Shown here piece by piece: positions 13,901 through 24,467 of a stretch of DNA of 64,000 nucleotides. The position numbers and the translations under genes are program-made. This stretch comes from Yamagishiella unicocca (Eukaryota > Chlorophyta > Chlorophyceae > Chlamydomonadales > Volvocaceae). Each line of letters begins with the position of its first letter. Within the stretch, counting starts at the first letter, position 1. The stretch is taken from assembly GCA_003116995.1 (NCBI GenBank), contig BDSL01000013.1:1302001-1366000 (forward strand). Direction: 5' to 3'. The notes under the pieces are model-generated. The model saw nothing but the letters and a program-made list of their open reading frames with translations. It ran no database searches and was not told where the DNA came from.

Positions 13901-16900
13901 CCCAGGCAGCCAACGTTTGATACCATGTCCAGCGTGCTCGCTGCTTCGCTTGTGGACAGCTCTGGATGCTTATTCTCAAGGCTAGCCATGCAGCAGTGGT
14001 TCCCAGTGACAGTCAGTAACCATGACTAATCCTACCGAATGATGGCACAACGCCCGTGACATTTTCACCAACCTCATTTTCAAGGAGCGCAGCCGGCCAC
14101 TCTTGCTCGAGCAGCTCCTGTTGAGCCTCGACGGCAAAGGCCAGTGCTGCAGCGAGGAGAAAACCACGGAGGCTGCGTTACTACACCCGGGCGTGCATTG
14201 CGCGAACACACGCGTGCGGCCTCCTTATGCAACGACTGCACGAGTGCTCGACATTACCCACAGCACCAATTGCATGCACCGCCCGCCTAATGCTTCAAGC
14301 CACAGGTACCATCAAGCCGCACCTGCATCGGGCCTGTGAAAGGCCAGGACGAAGGAATCACCCTACAAGTCCACCAGGCAAAGTGGTTAGTCACGCACCA
14401 GGAGAACCGCCAAATAGGATCCGGTGGAATAAAAAGGCGGGTGACACGCATATTCCCAGCGTAGGCCTTAAACAAAGATGACACATGGAGGGACATAGGC
14501 GGCAGAACATGTGGGGCGGCATGACTGGCAGCGACTCGCGTCGATACAACGTTCACGGCTCTGACTTCAATCAACCCCATAAAGCCTTGATGACCAAACA
14601 CAGCACGCCAATCGAAGGCAACCGTGCAGCGACATACCTCCGTGGCCGACTCGTAACCTACGAGAAGTAACAGGGCAACACTACGTCAGAAACCAGCACC
14701 CACGTGCGAAGGCGCCCGCAAAAGCAAGACATCCCTTCGATAGTTGACACTTCAAATACGATAGCTGACATGTCAAAACGGCAGTAAAGGGCAATCCAGA
14801 CGTACCTCTATGACGGATAAGGACTCGCCGGAGGCAGGCGTGGTGTAATCCGAGAGCGCAGCCCATGATCACTTCCGGCAGCTCCTCCCAGAGCCGTGTG
14901 GACCCTTCTATGTCTGTTAGCGATAGGTGACGGGGAGGTTAGATGAAATGTACTGGCCGCTTCAGCTGGGTGGTGAACAGATTTGGTCGAGCCATACCTG
15001 TAATGAGCAGGGTCGTGAAGGGCGACACGGCTGGGGCATCGGTGCACACGGACTGACGTCGACGCCAACGCAACGACCCACAGCCGAAACGGTACGCCAC
15101 ATATCCGCCCACGACGAGCGCAGCCAAGCCTGCAACAACAAGAGCCACTGCGAGCGCAACCACTCGGCTATTGTCGTTGCTGTCGGCCTTATCCGGCGGG
15201 AGGGGCTGTTCTGCTACTGCGTCTGTGTGTGACCCAAGGTTCAAAAATTCGCTGTATTGTTGAGCGAAAGCAGCCGACGGGCTGTAGTGGTCAATCAAGT
15301 TCATATGCAGCTTGTCAATCTCAGCAGCCAAGAGATCGTCCGTCGACAACGATGGGTTTGAGGATGAAAGGAGCCAAGCCAGGAATGCCGACACAGCAGA
15401 CCTGCGTTAACCACGAGGAAATCATCAATCGTATGTTCCTCCCCCAACCATGCAGCATGCTTTCAGGCGGCGGCCATAGGTCGGGTACACTAGCAGGTCA
15501 TAGCACCCGGTAGTTAAGGCGCACTCACCCGTAGAACGCGCCATCGACCATATGCAAGCCCCAAGCCAAGTTGCAGTGCCACTGCGCGTTATGCAGCGCA
15601 TCAAGACCCTCATTCACAAGGTTGGCATCATAGCCCTCCGCCGTCCACTTGGACCTCGCATCACCCGAAAAATGACTCATGCGGAAAGGCGCCACGTTCG
15701 TCCCCCTCGCCAGCACCAGCCCCAGGGACACGTTGGGACTGGCGATGTACGACAACGTATGCCAGGCTAGCAGCTGCTCCGACGTCGACGACCTGCGGCC
15801 AAGTAGGTTCACGGAGTTACACAGAGCTACGCAGGTGTTCATCGACCTTGCATGACCTCAGCCAACGTGCAATTGGTTCCCAAGCAGGGAATCCACGGAC
15901 GCTCCGACAGCGACTTCGCTTACCCGCTGTTTATGCCGCCCACGAGCATGGAGCTGGGAACATACGGCGCACGATTCACGACATACATCTGATGAAGCTC
16001 CTGCTGTCCCTCAGGCGGCTGCGCCACGTTCAACAGACGCGCTGGAGCGCGACCCGGAACGAGTTGCCGTTTAGTCGTCTCGCCATATGGACAGTTTTGG
16101 AACGTACAGAGCACAAGGTTATCGTAATTGGTTGGGTCCAGTACGTACGGGGAGCCAGGCAGCTGCGCCACACCAAAGTCGCTAGGACGCACTGAGGCTG
16201 TGGGAAGGGCGGAATCCAAGCCCATGCCGCCAGCGGCAACACTGCTACTTGTCGACGCCGATGACGCCACAGCCTGGGGACGAGGATATGGAACAACGAC
16301 AGCGACATGCGCATAGAATGAATGACATGTTCGTCGTCATGCACCCAGCGCTAGCGCTCGTAGGAAACCCTGACAAGGCAACCATCAACGGCCTTTACCT
16401 TGACTTGCTCAAACGTGCCAATGACGACTGTGCAGTTGCCCTGCTGAAGCCCGGTGTGGGTATAACCGCACTGCCCAGCTTGTTGTGGAAGCGCACGGCG
16501 CCATATCCTGGCGAAAAGCCGGGCTGCTTCCGCAAACGCTGCTGTGCGGACCAGAGGTTGCATGGTCTCCGGGTTGAAGTACACACCTTGGCCTAAGGCC
16601 AGACTCTGCGCCATGCTGTGCCATATTGCGTTGAAGAGCGACGAGCCACCGCAAGCTGTGAAAAGACAGGGTCAACGGGAACATCCAGTCAAATTACAGA
16701 GAAACCAAGCCCGGCAATCAGAAGCGATGGTACCGGCGCAGGAACACTCGTTAACACGCCTTTTGGAATGCTCAAAGGGCAAGGTGCTACGTATGCGGGC
16801 ACACTCCTCACATGGCTCAGGCGTTGCACACAGAGCGAAGGGAGGAGCCCAGGGCGGGCGCGATGTGTCGTACGACTCCACAAAACCTGCCAGGTCGTTC

Positions 16901-18073
16901 CAGGTTTCGGGTACCTGCATCACCACCAGCGTGCACGCCGCGATCAGTGTCAAGGAGGTCTGCCAAGAACTGCCGCCAATGGGTTGTGCTAGACCAGGCC
17001 TCGACAGTTGCAAGCATCGCATGTGGCCCTTTGGATCATATCATAAGCCGCCCGCGCGGTAAGAGACGCTAATATTGGACAGACCGCTGCATTCATCCCG
17101 CTATTTAGCCTCTCACGGCCCTGGGCTGTTCATGCCACGCACCTGTTCGTTCATCACCTCAAACACATCCCGCCGGTATATGAGCAACAGGACCGAACCA
17201 TCTAAGGGCATCATAGGCAGGACGCCTCCATGACTGTTGGTCAGTTTGTGGCGTAGTGGCAGCAGCACGTCAGCCCAGTCGAGGCTCCGGTCAACCACTG
17301 CCAAAGCTGACAGGTCCAGTAGGGCTCCGGCTGGCACCAGGCTGCCATAGGCCAGTGCAGCAGTGGTGATGACACCATGACGGGTGGCCTCCAGCGGCAG
17401 CGTCGATGCGGGGGGGAGGCTGGGGTATGGAGCGGATGCTACCTGGCATCCCGGCGTCGTATCGGACACCACGTGTGACTGGACCTCTGGCAGCTTTTGA
17501 CCGTCAAGCCACGAAGCCGGCCCTGCCTCGAACAGATTGGATACCGCCGCACGGACTGGAGGGGCCAGATACTCAGGCACGCACGTTCTGACCACCTGTG
17601 GAAGCGCACCCAAAGAACAGCCCTGAGCCCAACGGAACGGAAACGTGCAAGTTGACCCAAACCAGCTTACCAAAGCGCTCGGCCTGTCATTGGCGCATTG
17701 CACGGCTCCAATGTATAATGAGTGCTGGAATGCGTCAGATGAGTATCCGCCCTCCATGCACCTGCTGCCAAATTGGGAATTCTAGTTTTTGACAGGGAAA
17801 AAACTGTCTCCTCCCAGCAATGCAAATCCATAGGCAAGGGCAATATAAGACTTCAACAGGTCATGGCACGGAGGGTATGGCTAGCCCAGCCCATTCACGA
17901 CTGCATGCGTACTTCTGCGGCGCGGAGGAGGCCAGCTCCCAAGCACAGTCCACCAAGCCACTGTTCTGAGCCTGGCAAAGAACCACAAGCTCGATCAATA
18001 GCACGAGCACAACGCCGGAGCGGCCGCGCAGCGCCGAGCCGCGCAATTGCCTGGGGCGATGCCCTGGGCACAT
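5570..18073 (-). CDS. Receptor-like class III nucleotidyl (adenylate/guanylate) cyclase
   Basis: Proposed exons (5' to 3'): 18073-17913, 17761-17671, 17595-17143, 16914-16812, 16655-16399, 16273-15924, 15792-15529, 15401-14998, 14913-14806, 14657-14638, 14362-14323, 14146-14073, 13779-12557, 12175-12055, 11651-9967, 9628-9266, 8735-5570. They sum to 8,883 nt, about 2,960 aa. Exon 1 (signal peptide-like, VVLVLLIELVVLCQAQ) and the 9266 donor are the least certain. Residues about 55-630 resemble a periplasmic-type solute-binding domain (LDGSVLLLIYRRDVFE, then VPETWNDL). A single span follows (VVALAVALVVAGLAALVV, about 637-660). C1 has TLLITDIEGSTRLWEE, ATEGDSFVLAF and MGLHSGI; C2 is in exons 15-16 (IRVGIECGTVEW). 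Exon 13 puts about 400 disordered residues inside C1. The 1,050-residue tail is low-complexity. Likely makes cAMP or cGMP in response to an external ligand; the substrate cannot be told. Confidence 0.85.
7867..7917 (-). repeat. Coding AAC trinucleotide run (poly-Asn)
   Basis: A GTT run on plus reads as about 17 consecutive Asn codons on minus, inside the last cyclase exon. It is a coding microsatellite and probably length-variable. Confidence 0.9.
11782..11881. repeat. Imperfect tandem duplication in cyclase intron 14
   Basis: Two copies of about 49 nt, each beginning GCTACACCTG and containing CGGCTCTACCCGTGCCG, sit within the intron 11652-12054. Confidence 0.7.
14638..14657 (-). other. 20-nt micro-exon of the cyclase gene
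   Basis: It encodes the residues YESATE between RHRG (exon 14913-14806) and GDSFVLAF (exon 14362-14323). It is flanked by TAG| and |GTATG. Without it the invariant YESATEGDSF motif of class III cyclases cannot form, which supports it strongly. Confidence 0.85.
14998..18073 (-). other. Ectodomain-coding part: signal peptide, solute-binding domain, TM
   Basis: Exons 1-8 of the cyclase gene. Exon joins restore a continuous domain, for example EVMNEQ|VPETWNDL, CATPEP|S|CGGSSLFNAIW, GTFEQVK|AVASS and VDGAFY|G|SAVSAFLAW. The pattern of hydrophobic strand, RRDVFE and (V)PETWNDL is typical of extracellular solute-binding (PBP type 2) proteins. The span in exon 8 is followed by a basic RRR stop-transfer stretch, so the N-terminus should face outside. 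The ligand is unknown. Confidence 0.65.
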
Positions 18074-18545
18074 CAGAACTGCTATTCAGACATATTGCCG
18101 GCTCCTAGCTTGACAGGTGCGCCAAGCAAGGAAAGGGAATTGTAGTCAGTGTGTCACCAACAGGTGCACCTGCATTCGCTATAGTGAAAGCTTGAAGCCA
18201 TTACATGTCGACTTGATGTGTAAGCTGGTTTTGCCTGTGTGCTCTGCCTTGCGCCCAAACTTGAGAGCGGTACCACGTCGTATAATGCCTTGTCTGCGTT
18301 CCAATAACTTTGCGAGGGGTCATCCTTTACATAATACATCGAAACTCAATAGCCTGTCCCACAATTATCCTGAATGTAGAGGCCTAAGAAGGCGGCAAAA
18401 TTGTATACTGTACCGGTATCGGCACACTAGTGACATTGGCACACAGGAAATTTGAAAAGCAAGCTAACTATTAACCATATACACGCCATTTCTTATCATT
18501 AAACAATTTCTGATAAGGCGGTTTCAGAAATCAACGTTTGGCGGA
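18074..18545. promoter_or_regulatory. Divergent promoter interval, cyclase / UBC9
   Basis: 472 nt between the cyclase start (minus) and the UBC9 start (plus), so it must hold both promoters or shared control elements. It is AT-richer than its flanks. No clear TATA box or repeated operator-like site was recognised. Confidence 0.4.
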
Positions 18546-20595
18546 ATGGCAGCTCAGGCACGACTTGCGGAGGAGCGCAAAATGTGGCGCAAGGATCATC
18601 CGGTGCGGGTTAATGTATGGCTGTTGAGTTTGGTTGAACCAGCGAAGCTACCCACATAGGCGACGTAGCCGTATTTCGAGGGTAATTCTAAAGAACGGAA
18701 AAGCATGCGGTGGAGAAGCATACGGTGCTTCATACACGTGCCCTTTGGCCCTTTGCAACACCATGGCAACGTACATTTGCCACGAAACTTGAACTGTCTG
18801 GGGTGTTTCGTACCACGATATAACTGTCGTTAAGACTCAGGGCAGCGTATCTGCTTCAGATCCCTTTGCCTGGGTTGATCGACGGAGATAGGGGTAATTC
18901 GGCGGTGTCGCAACAGTGCATGTCGTTCGGGCCCCGGAAAGCTGTCCCCAGGCTTAGTGCTGCGTGCCGCACGTTAAATCAGTAATCCCTGTTGGTTTGG
19001 GTATTGTACTGCGCCTTCTCAAAGGGGGTTGCTTGCCTCCAGCTGTGCCAGCTGCTGCCAACAATGCTCGAGTTCACACAGAAGAATCGCTGGCGCGACA
19101 CTGTTCCTCTCCTCCGCAGCCAGGCATGGTCGCTAAGCCTGTGACTCGCCCCGACGGCAGCACGGACATGTTCAAGTGGGAGTGCAAGATTCCGGGACTC
19201 AAGGGAACTTTCTGCGAAGGAGGCAGGTTAGAAAACCCGGCTGGCAGGCTGACCTCGGTTGGCAAACTTGGTGCCACCGTTTGCGCAGGTCTGTTCCCAT
19301 GCACCATCAACTTTTCGCCAGAGCATCCGAACAAGCCGCCGCACGTTTTCATGCCGAGCGGCTTTTTGCATGTCAATGTTTTTGATAATGGAGGTAAGGG
19401 AAGGGTATGCGGACACCAGGACTCCCTTAAACCACACGGGTTGACGCGTACGATTGCTTTGTGGAGTGCTGGTGACGCCTTCCCTTTGAGTTACTCTAGT
19501 GAGGGTGACGAGCGAGTCTCCGCAAGCCTGCTTCGCCTTGCGCCTTACCTATGTTTTGTACTCACAATACATGAACCCCGTTCGTTTGTTTTGTGCCTCA
19601 AGGAATTTGCCTATCCATCCTCAAGGAGGTTGTCCCAGGCCACCTTGGCGGTGCGGGTAATCTCCCTCGCATTCAGACCGCAGCATTAATATTGTAACAT
19701 ACTGGGGTATTTTGGCTATACCTTTGCTGCGAGATTTGGTCCACGTGAGCGGTAGTCCTCGTACATGCATGCAGATGTGTCCGGATGGCGGCCGAATTTC
19801 ACCGTCAAGACCATCCTCGTCGCAGTGCAGGTTTGTCTCTTGCGAAGCGTTTCTTACATGTTCCTTGCGGAACGCAAACCTCAGCGGCCTGTCGTTTGCA
19901 AGCATTCTTCAGGAATTTGGTCCCAGGGGACCCGCCACATGCCCATCCACGCATAAAGCCGAATGTCTCTCGGGATGTAAATAAGCATGTAAACGTTGCA
20001 AGCACTACTCCTTAAATGTCTGCTGGTCTTTCCTGTATGATGTACAAAGCTTAGCTGTTGCACCTGCACGCATAACCATGGTCAACATTTGTCTTGTATA
20101 GTCGCTCCAAGCACCAACTCATGCGCGCGCAGGTAAAAACACACTTAGGGAGTAACCTGCTGTGCGGCCACTGTTGCGAAAGCACCAGGTCTATGCATGC
20201 CTCGAACTTCTTCTGTGGTCATGAACGGTGTCCTTGACCTTTTCGAATCTGTACTGTGCCCACCGACTCCCACCGTAGGAGTTGCTGAGCAATCCCAATT
20301 TCGGGAGCATCGCCAGCGAGAAGGTGAGCTGAAGTAAGGAGTATGTGTGGATGCTGGTTTTGGTGTTTGCAGTTGAGCAAGAGTTGGATGTGCGCTGATT
20401 CCGATAGATATATGTCCAGTCTAGAGAAATATGGGAGTAATGCTGATGGCTCAAATTTGGCTCGTGCATGACATCGCCCTTCGATGCCCACTGATGCAGG
20501 CATACCAACTGAAACACCGCAGTCCGAAGGATTATTTGCAGCGCATGACAGCCCAAACAGAGCTGTACACCCCCAAGGAGGAACCAGAGGAGTGA
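18546..20595 (+). CDS. UBC9: SUMO-conjugating enzyme E2 (UBC9-like)
   Basis: Exons 18546-18602, 19120-19222, 19289-19393, 19603-19628, about 19775-19830, 20279-20323 and 20500-20595 code for about 165 residues. Order: MAAQARLAEERKMWRKDHP (UBC9 N-terminal helix), PGMVAKPVTRPDGS, KWECKIPG, NKPPHVFMP, the catalytic-Cys block GGICLSILKE, GWRPNFTVKTILVAVQ, ELLSNPN and AYQLKHRSPKDYLQRMTAQ. It carries SUMO as a thioester and passes it to target lysines. Oddities: the HPN motif reads HVN, the second intron needs a GC donor at 19223, and the exon 4-exon 5 junction is one base out of phase with the simplest borders (19629/19775). An acceptor at 19755 or a GC donor at 19639 would repair it. It could be a diverged paralogue and not the main UBC9. 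Confidence 0.85.
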
Positions 20596-22080
20596 TAAAT
20601 GCACGGTGGCCACAGCGTGTCAAATTTTGTGGCGCTGTCTAGCCACAGCCCATCAGCATGCTGAATCAATGCAGGTTTATATCGGTAAATGCTGTTCCGT
20701 GTGTAGCGATGTGACACTTGTTAGCTCGCCGCAGGAAGTGGTTTTGTGTGCCGCGTTGGGCCATGGATTATTTGTCGTTGGCCTTGATTTTGCCCAAGGC
20801 ATTCCTGCCAAGGGTTTCAGAAGGTTCTTGCTGGCTCGCAATGAGACGAAGCAGCCCGGCAATATTTTATGACAGGTGCGGGTTGACGACGTCCAGAGTG
20901 AGTGCACGTCCTCGCGCCGAGTAGGCTGATACTCGGCTCGATAGTTACCGCAGGTCCAACGCCTTCTCATGGCTTTATTTGTAGCAGCAACTGTGACAGT
21001 TGGCCCCAGACCATACTGTAGAGCCATCGGGCGCATCACCTGACACTGTACTTTGTGCTTTCCACCCAAGAAATACAGTACCCGGATGTGCATCGTGCTG
21101 TATGTGCACTAACAATTGAGCTCGGATATGGACTTGCCAGGTGGTAGTCGCTCTATCTTGTAGTGGCCTCCCGACCAAGAGGAAGAGCCATCGAGCGGAT
21201 CGCCGACCATATTTGCCAGTCGGGTGTTGCGTCCTTTGGCAGCAACATGGGCAAGTTCTGCCAGAAGGGAAAACGCTAATATTTTACCAGATCTGACCCG
21301 ATTACAGGCGAAGTAGCCAGATAGAGCACGAGAAGAAAGTCATGGTTTGTCAATACATAACCTGGGTGATTGTTGCAGGTGTGCAGTTTACTCATGTGAA
21401 ACGGACAGTATGCCCGGCTGGCTGCATCCGTAACGGGACCACGGCATCCGCCAGGGGATAGTGCCCACGCTGTTTGCCAGGCGCGGAGGAGATGATTGGA
21501 AGGGTTGAGTAAGCATAGTTCGGGTAGTTGTTTGAAAACCAAATATGCATGGGCTATTCCAGCAAACTGGTTTCAGGTGTGAATGCCGTAATTCATCATG
21601 AGATGACATGCTTCCGGCAGGTTCATGCCAGTGGCATGCCTTCCACGACCAACCCTTAGCCACTTGGGATTCCAAAGCGGTGGTGTCGCGATATTGAGGT
21701 TAATCAGGTTGTTCCACGCCATAATGGCTGATATGACATAATGTAAGTCGTGACTGGGTCCGACATAAATGCCACACTGTCGGCAACGTACGTAATGTGT
21801 TGGTAACATCTACCAACTCAGCGCGCCTACATCCACAACCAGCCAAAGTGAGCTCACCCGTATCCATGGCCGCGTCTCCACAGAGGCAAGATGTTTTCAA
21901 CAGTCGGGCTTTTGCGATTTGGAAAGCATGACAGCTTAATACAACCAACATCGGTCAAGAGCTCCAACCGCATGCATCACTACATTATTCATGGCCCATT
22001 AAGTGCCGAACTCAATGCAAGCTGTAGCACATATCCGGACTGTAATGCTGCAAAGAATTCGTACCGGCGCCAAGCAGCTT
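20596..22080. other. Convergent 3' regions of UBC9 and GME
   Basis: 1.5 kb without a supported gene. A TGTAA at 21742 (plus) could end the UBC9 transcript and a TTACA at 21302 (minus TGTAA) the GME transcript, in which case the two 3' UTRs overlap. Small open frames here lack domains. Confidence 0.4.
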
Positions 22081-24467
22081 TTAGAAACCCTCGTCGCCGT
22101 CCGCCTTCCGAAGAGAACCCAGCTCAATCGGGGCGCTCGTCTGGACAATGGTGCTGTGGCTGTACTTGGTGGCGTCAACGCCGTGCTCTGTCTCCTTCTC
22201 AAGCTCTCCCTTGATCCAGGAGTACGTCATCCTGCATGGAAGCGAATCCAACAGTGAGTCCAGCAGAGGCCAATAGGACAAATTGCTCAGCCTCAAAACA
22301 AGCACTCAGGAAAAATGACAAACTCGAGATGTCGACCACCCTGCACGTTGCGAGTACAGTGAGTAGTCGACACAAAACATCCATCCACCAACCCATGATT
22401 TCATTTATGTATTGCCCTTTGACATGCGTCCAGTTCTCAACCACTCTTACTTGAGGCCGTCCTTGAGGGACACCGTAGGCTCCCAGCCCAACTTCTCCAA
22501 GATCAGCTTGCTGTCCGAGTTGCGGCCGCGCACGCCCTCGGGACCAGGGATGTGCTTGATGGGAAGCTTCTTGTCCTCAAACGACATGGCCATCTCCATC
22601 ATCTCGTTCATGGATACCATCTCGGTGGAACCCAGGTTGAGCGGTTCAAGGAAGTCCGACTTAGTGATGCGCAGGATGCCCTCAACGCAGTCGTCGATGA
22701 ACGTGAAGCTGCGCGTCTGCTTGCCATCGCCCCACATCTCGATCTCGCTCGTTGACGTCAGAACCTGGTTAACAAGGTAAGGAAGGTGCGAGAAATTATC
22801 GCAGATGATTGATCAAAAGCTGGTGTTGCCAGCAAAAAGCTTACCTTGCGGCAAAAGGCGGCGGGAGCCTTCTCACGTCCTCCCTTCCACGTGCCGTGCG
22901 GGCCATAGATATTGTGGAAGCGCGCAACACGGCATTCGATCCCGAAGTCTTTCTGGTAGTGCTTGCAGAGCTCCTCCGTGACGAGCTTCTCAAGGCCGTA
23001 GGCGTCTTGGGGCTGCAAATTACAACGCAGGATCCCGTCAATTGCATGCTTCAGCAATTGATAAGCAACAAGTTGAAAACTCGGTGCTGGAATCGCAACC
23101 CAATGCAAGAAAATGACCCACACATACCTGAGCAGGCCACGCGTCCGCCTCCTTCAAGCCGCCGCCCTCAACCGTTACGTCCAGCTGTTTGAACTCGGGG
23201 TAGATGCAGGCAGACGAGGCGTAGAAGAACCTACAAATGGCCAGCGCATACAGGAGCACATTGGAAGCTTTTCAGTAAGGAAGGGGTACAAACTGAAACA
23301 CGACACCTCATAGTTCCATAGACCCGGTCAGGGTTGTTGGCCTTGTTACTTATGCTCAAGGTCATGTTCATAGACCTGACCAGGATTGTTGGCATTGTTA
23401 CTTATGCTGAAGGTGTTAATCCACCGCAGTGAGTATATCCATTTCCCAGAATCCATTTTCAGCACAAACATTTCTTCCCCATAGCAGAGAACTGGAGAGC
23501 GTATACACCATCGCAAGCTAACAAAAAGTTCTTACCGCTTGATCCCGCAAACCCGAGCTGCCTCCATCATGTTGAACGACAACATGGTGTTGTTGTACAA
23601 GATGACCGAGTGATTCGACTGGATGAAACCCATGCCCCCCATGTCCGCTGCAAGGTTGAACACGTGTTCGCATCCTTCGGAGACCTTCTTGCAGTTGTCG
23701 AACACACGGAGGTCCACCAAGTGAAACTCATGGCAGAACTCTTCCTCCTACATTCATCGTACCATGCGAAGGACAAATCAGGAAGTGTAGGGACAGGGCT
23801 ACGGGAGAGGATGGGGTGCTTTGGGGTCACGTGTCGGGAATTGCGCAATCACCTTCCGCCAATCCTGTATTGCCCCCCTACATGTGACGCTGTTTGACCT
23901 GTGGACCAGACGTTGCTATACAAAGCGGATATCCCTCTGAGCTAGAGAACCAAGGCCATGCAAGACCTTCAAGTGTGGTATACCAAATGCCATGTTGAAC
24001 CATAGTACGCCTAAACCGCGACATGGCCAGCAAATGGGGTTGCAGCCATGACCTGCTCAGAGTCTGACCCAGCCTCCCAGCAACATCAAATTGCAGATAC
24101 AGCAAAGTGTTCCGAAACGTATGTCGGTCAATGAATCGCTATCAAGCTCCCACTTCCGAGGTTGCAGTTCAGATCAACTTGACACATCGTTATCCGCGGG
24201 AATCAGGGGCGCCTGATCATGAAAAGAGCATCACAACTAGCCCTGAGTGCTTGTTCTGCTCACCGCAAAGTGGTCGTTGCGCTTCCAGTCACAGGCCACA
24301 ATGTAGTGCCCCTCCGACTTGAGCCGCTTTGCCAGGTGGCTAGCAATGAAGCCTCCAGCACCAGTCACGCAGATTTTCAGCTTCTTCTCAGGCCAGTAAG
24401 GCTCGAAGGGATACTTTGCAAGCTTGGAAACGGAGGCATAATGTTCGTGGACACCGTCGGCCGACAT
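22081..24467 (-). CDS. GME: GDP-D-mannose 3',5'-epimerase
   Basis: Exons 24467-24264, 23747-23536, 23230-23128, 23012-22845, 22764-22451 and 22231-22081 give 383 residues, close to the plant enzyme (377). All phases agree. It converts GDP-mannose to GDP-L-galactose (and GDP-gulose), feeding ascorbate and cell-wall or glycoprotein sugar synthesis in the cytosol. Visible: the NAD-binding motif TGAGGFIASHLAKRL near residue 34, NLAADMGGMGF, FFYASSACIYPE with the active-site Cys, the Tyr-x-x-x-Lys pair in DAYGLEKLVTEE, and GGREKAPAAFCRK. All catalytic residues known for the plant enzyme appear present. The start is taken at MSADGVHEHY because it matches relatives; an in-frame ATG 24 nt upstream also exists. 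It is convergent with UBC9. Confidence 0.97.
23313..23414. repeat. Imperfect 52-nt tandem duplication in GME intron 2
   Basis: Two copies starting at about 23313 and 23366 share GTTGTTGGC or its variant, then TTGTTACTTATGCT and AAGGT. They lie between exons 23747-23536 and 23230-23128. Confidence 0.8.

Noticed and set aside
14939..15068. Bacterial-style contamination suggested by the solute-binding domain
   Set aside because: The domain is broken by several in-phase spliceosomal introns with algal borders and joins smoothly to the cyclase exons, so it is a resident eukaryotic gene part.
20191..20623. Minus-strand frames of 134-140 codons
   Set aside because: Antisense to UBC9 exons 6 and 7, which are well supported by homology.
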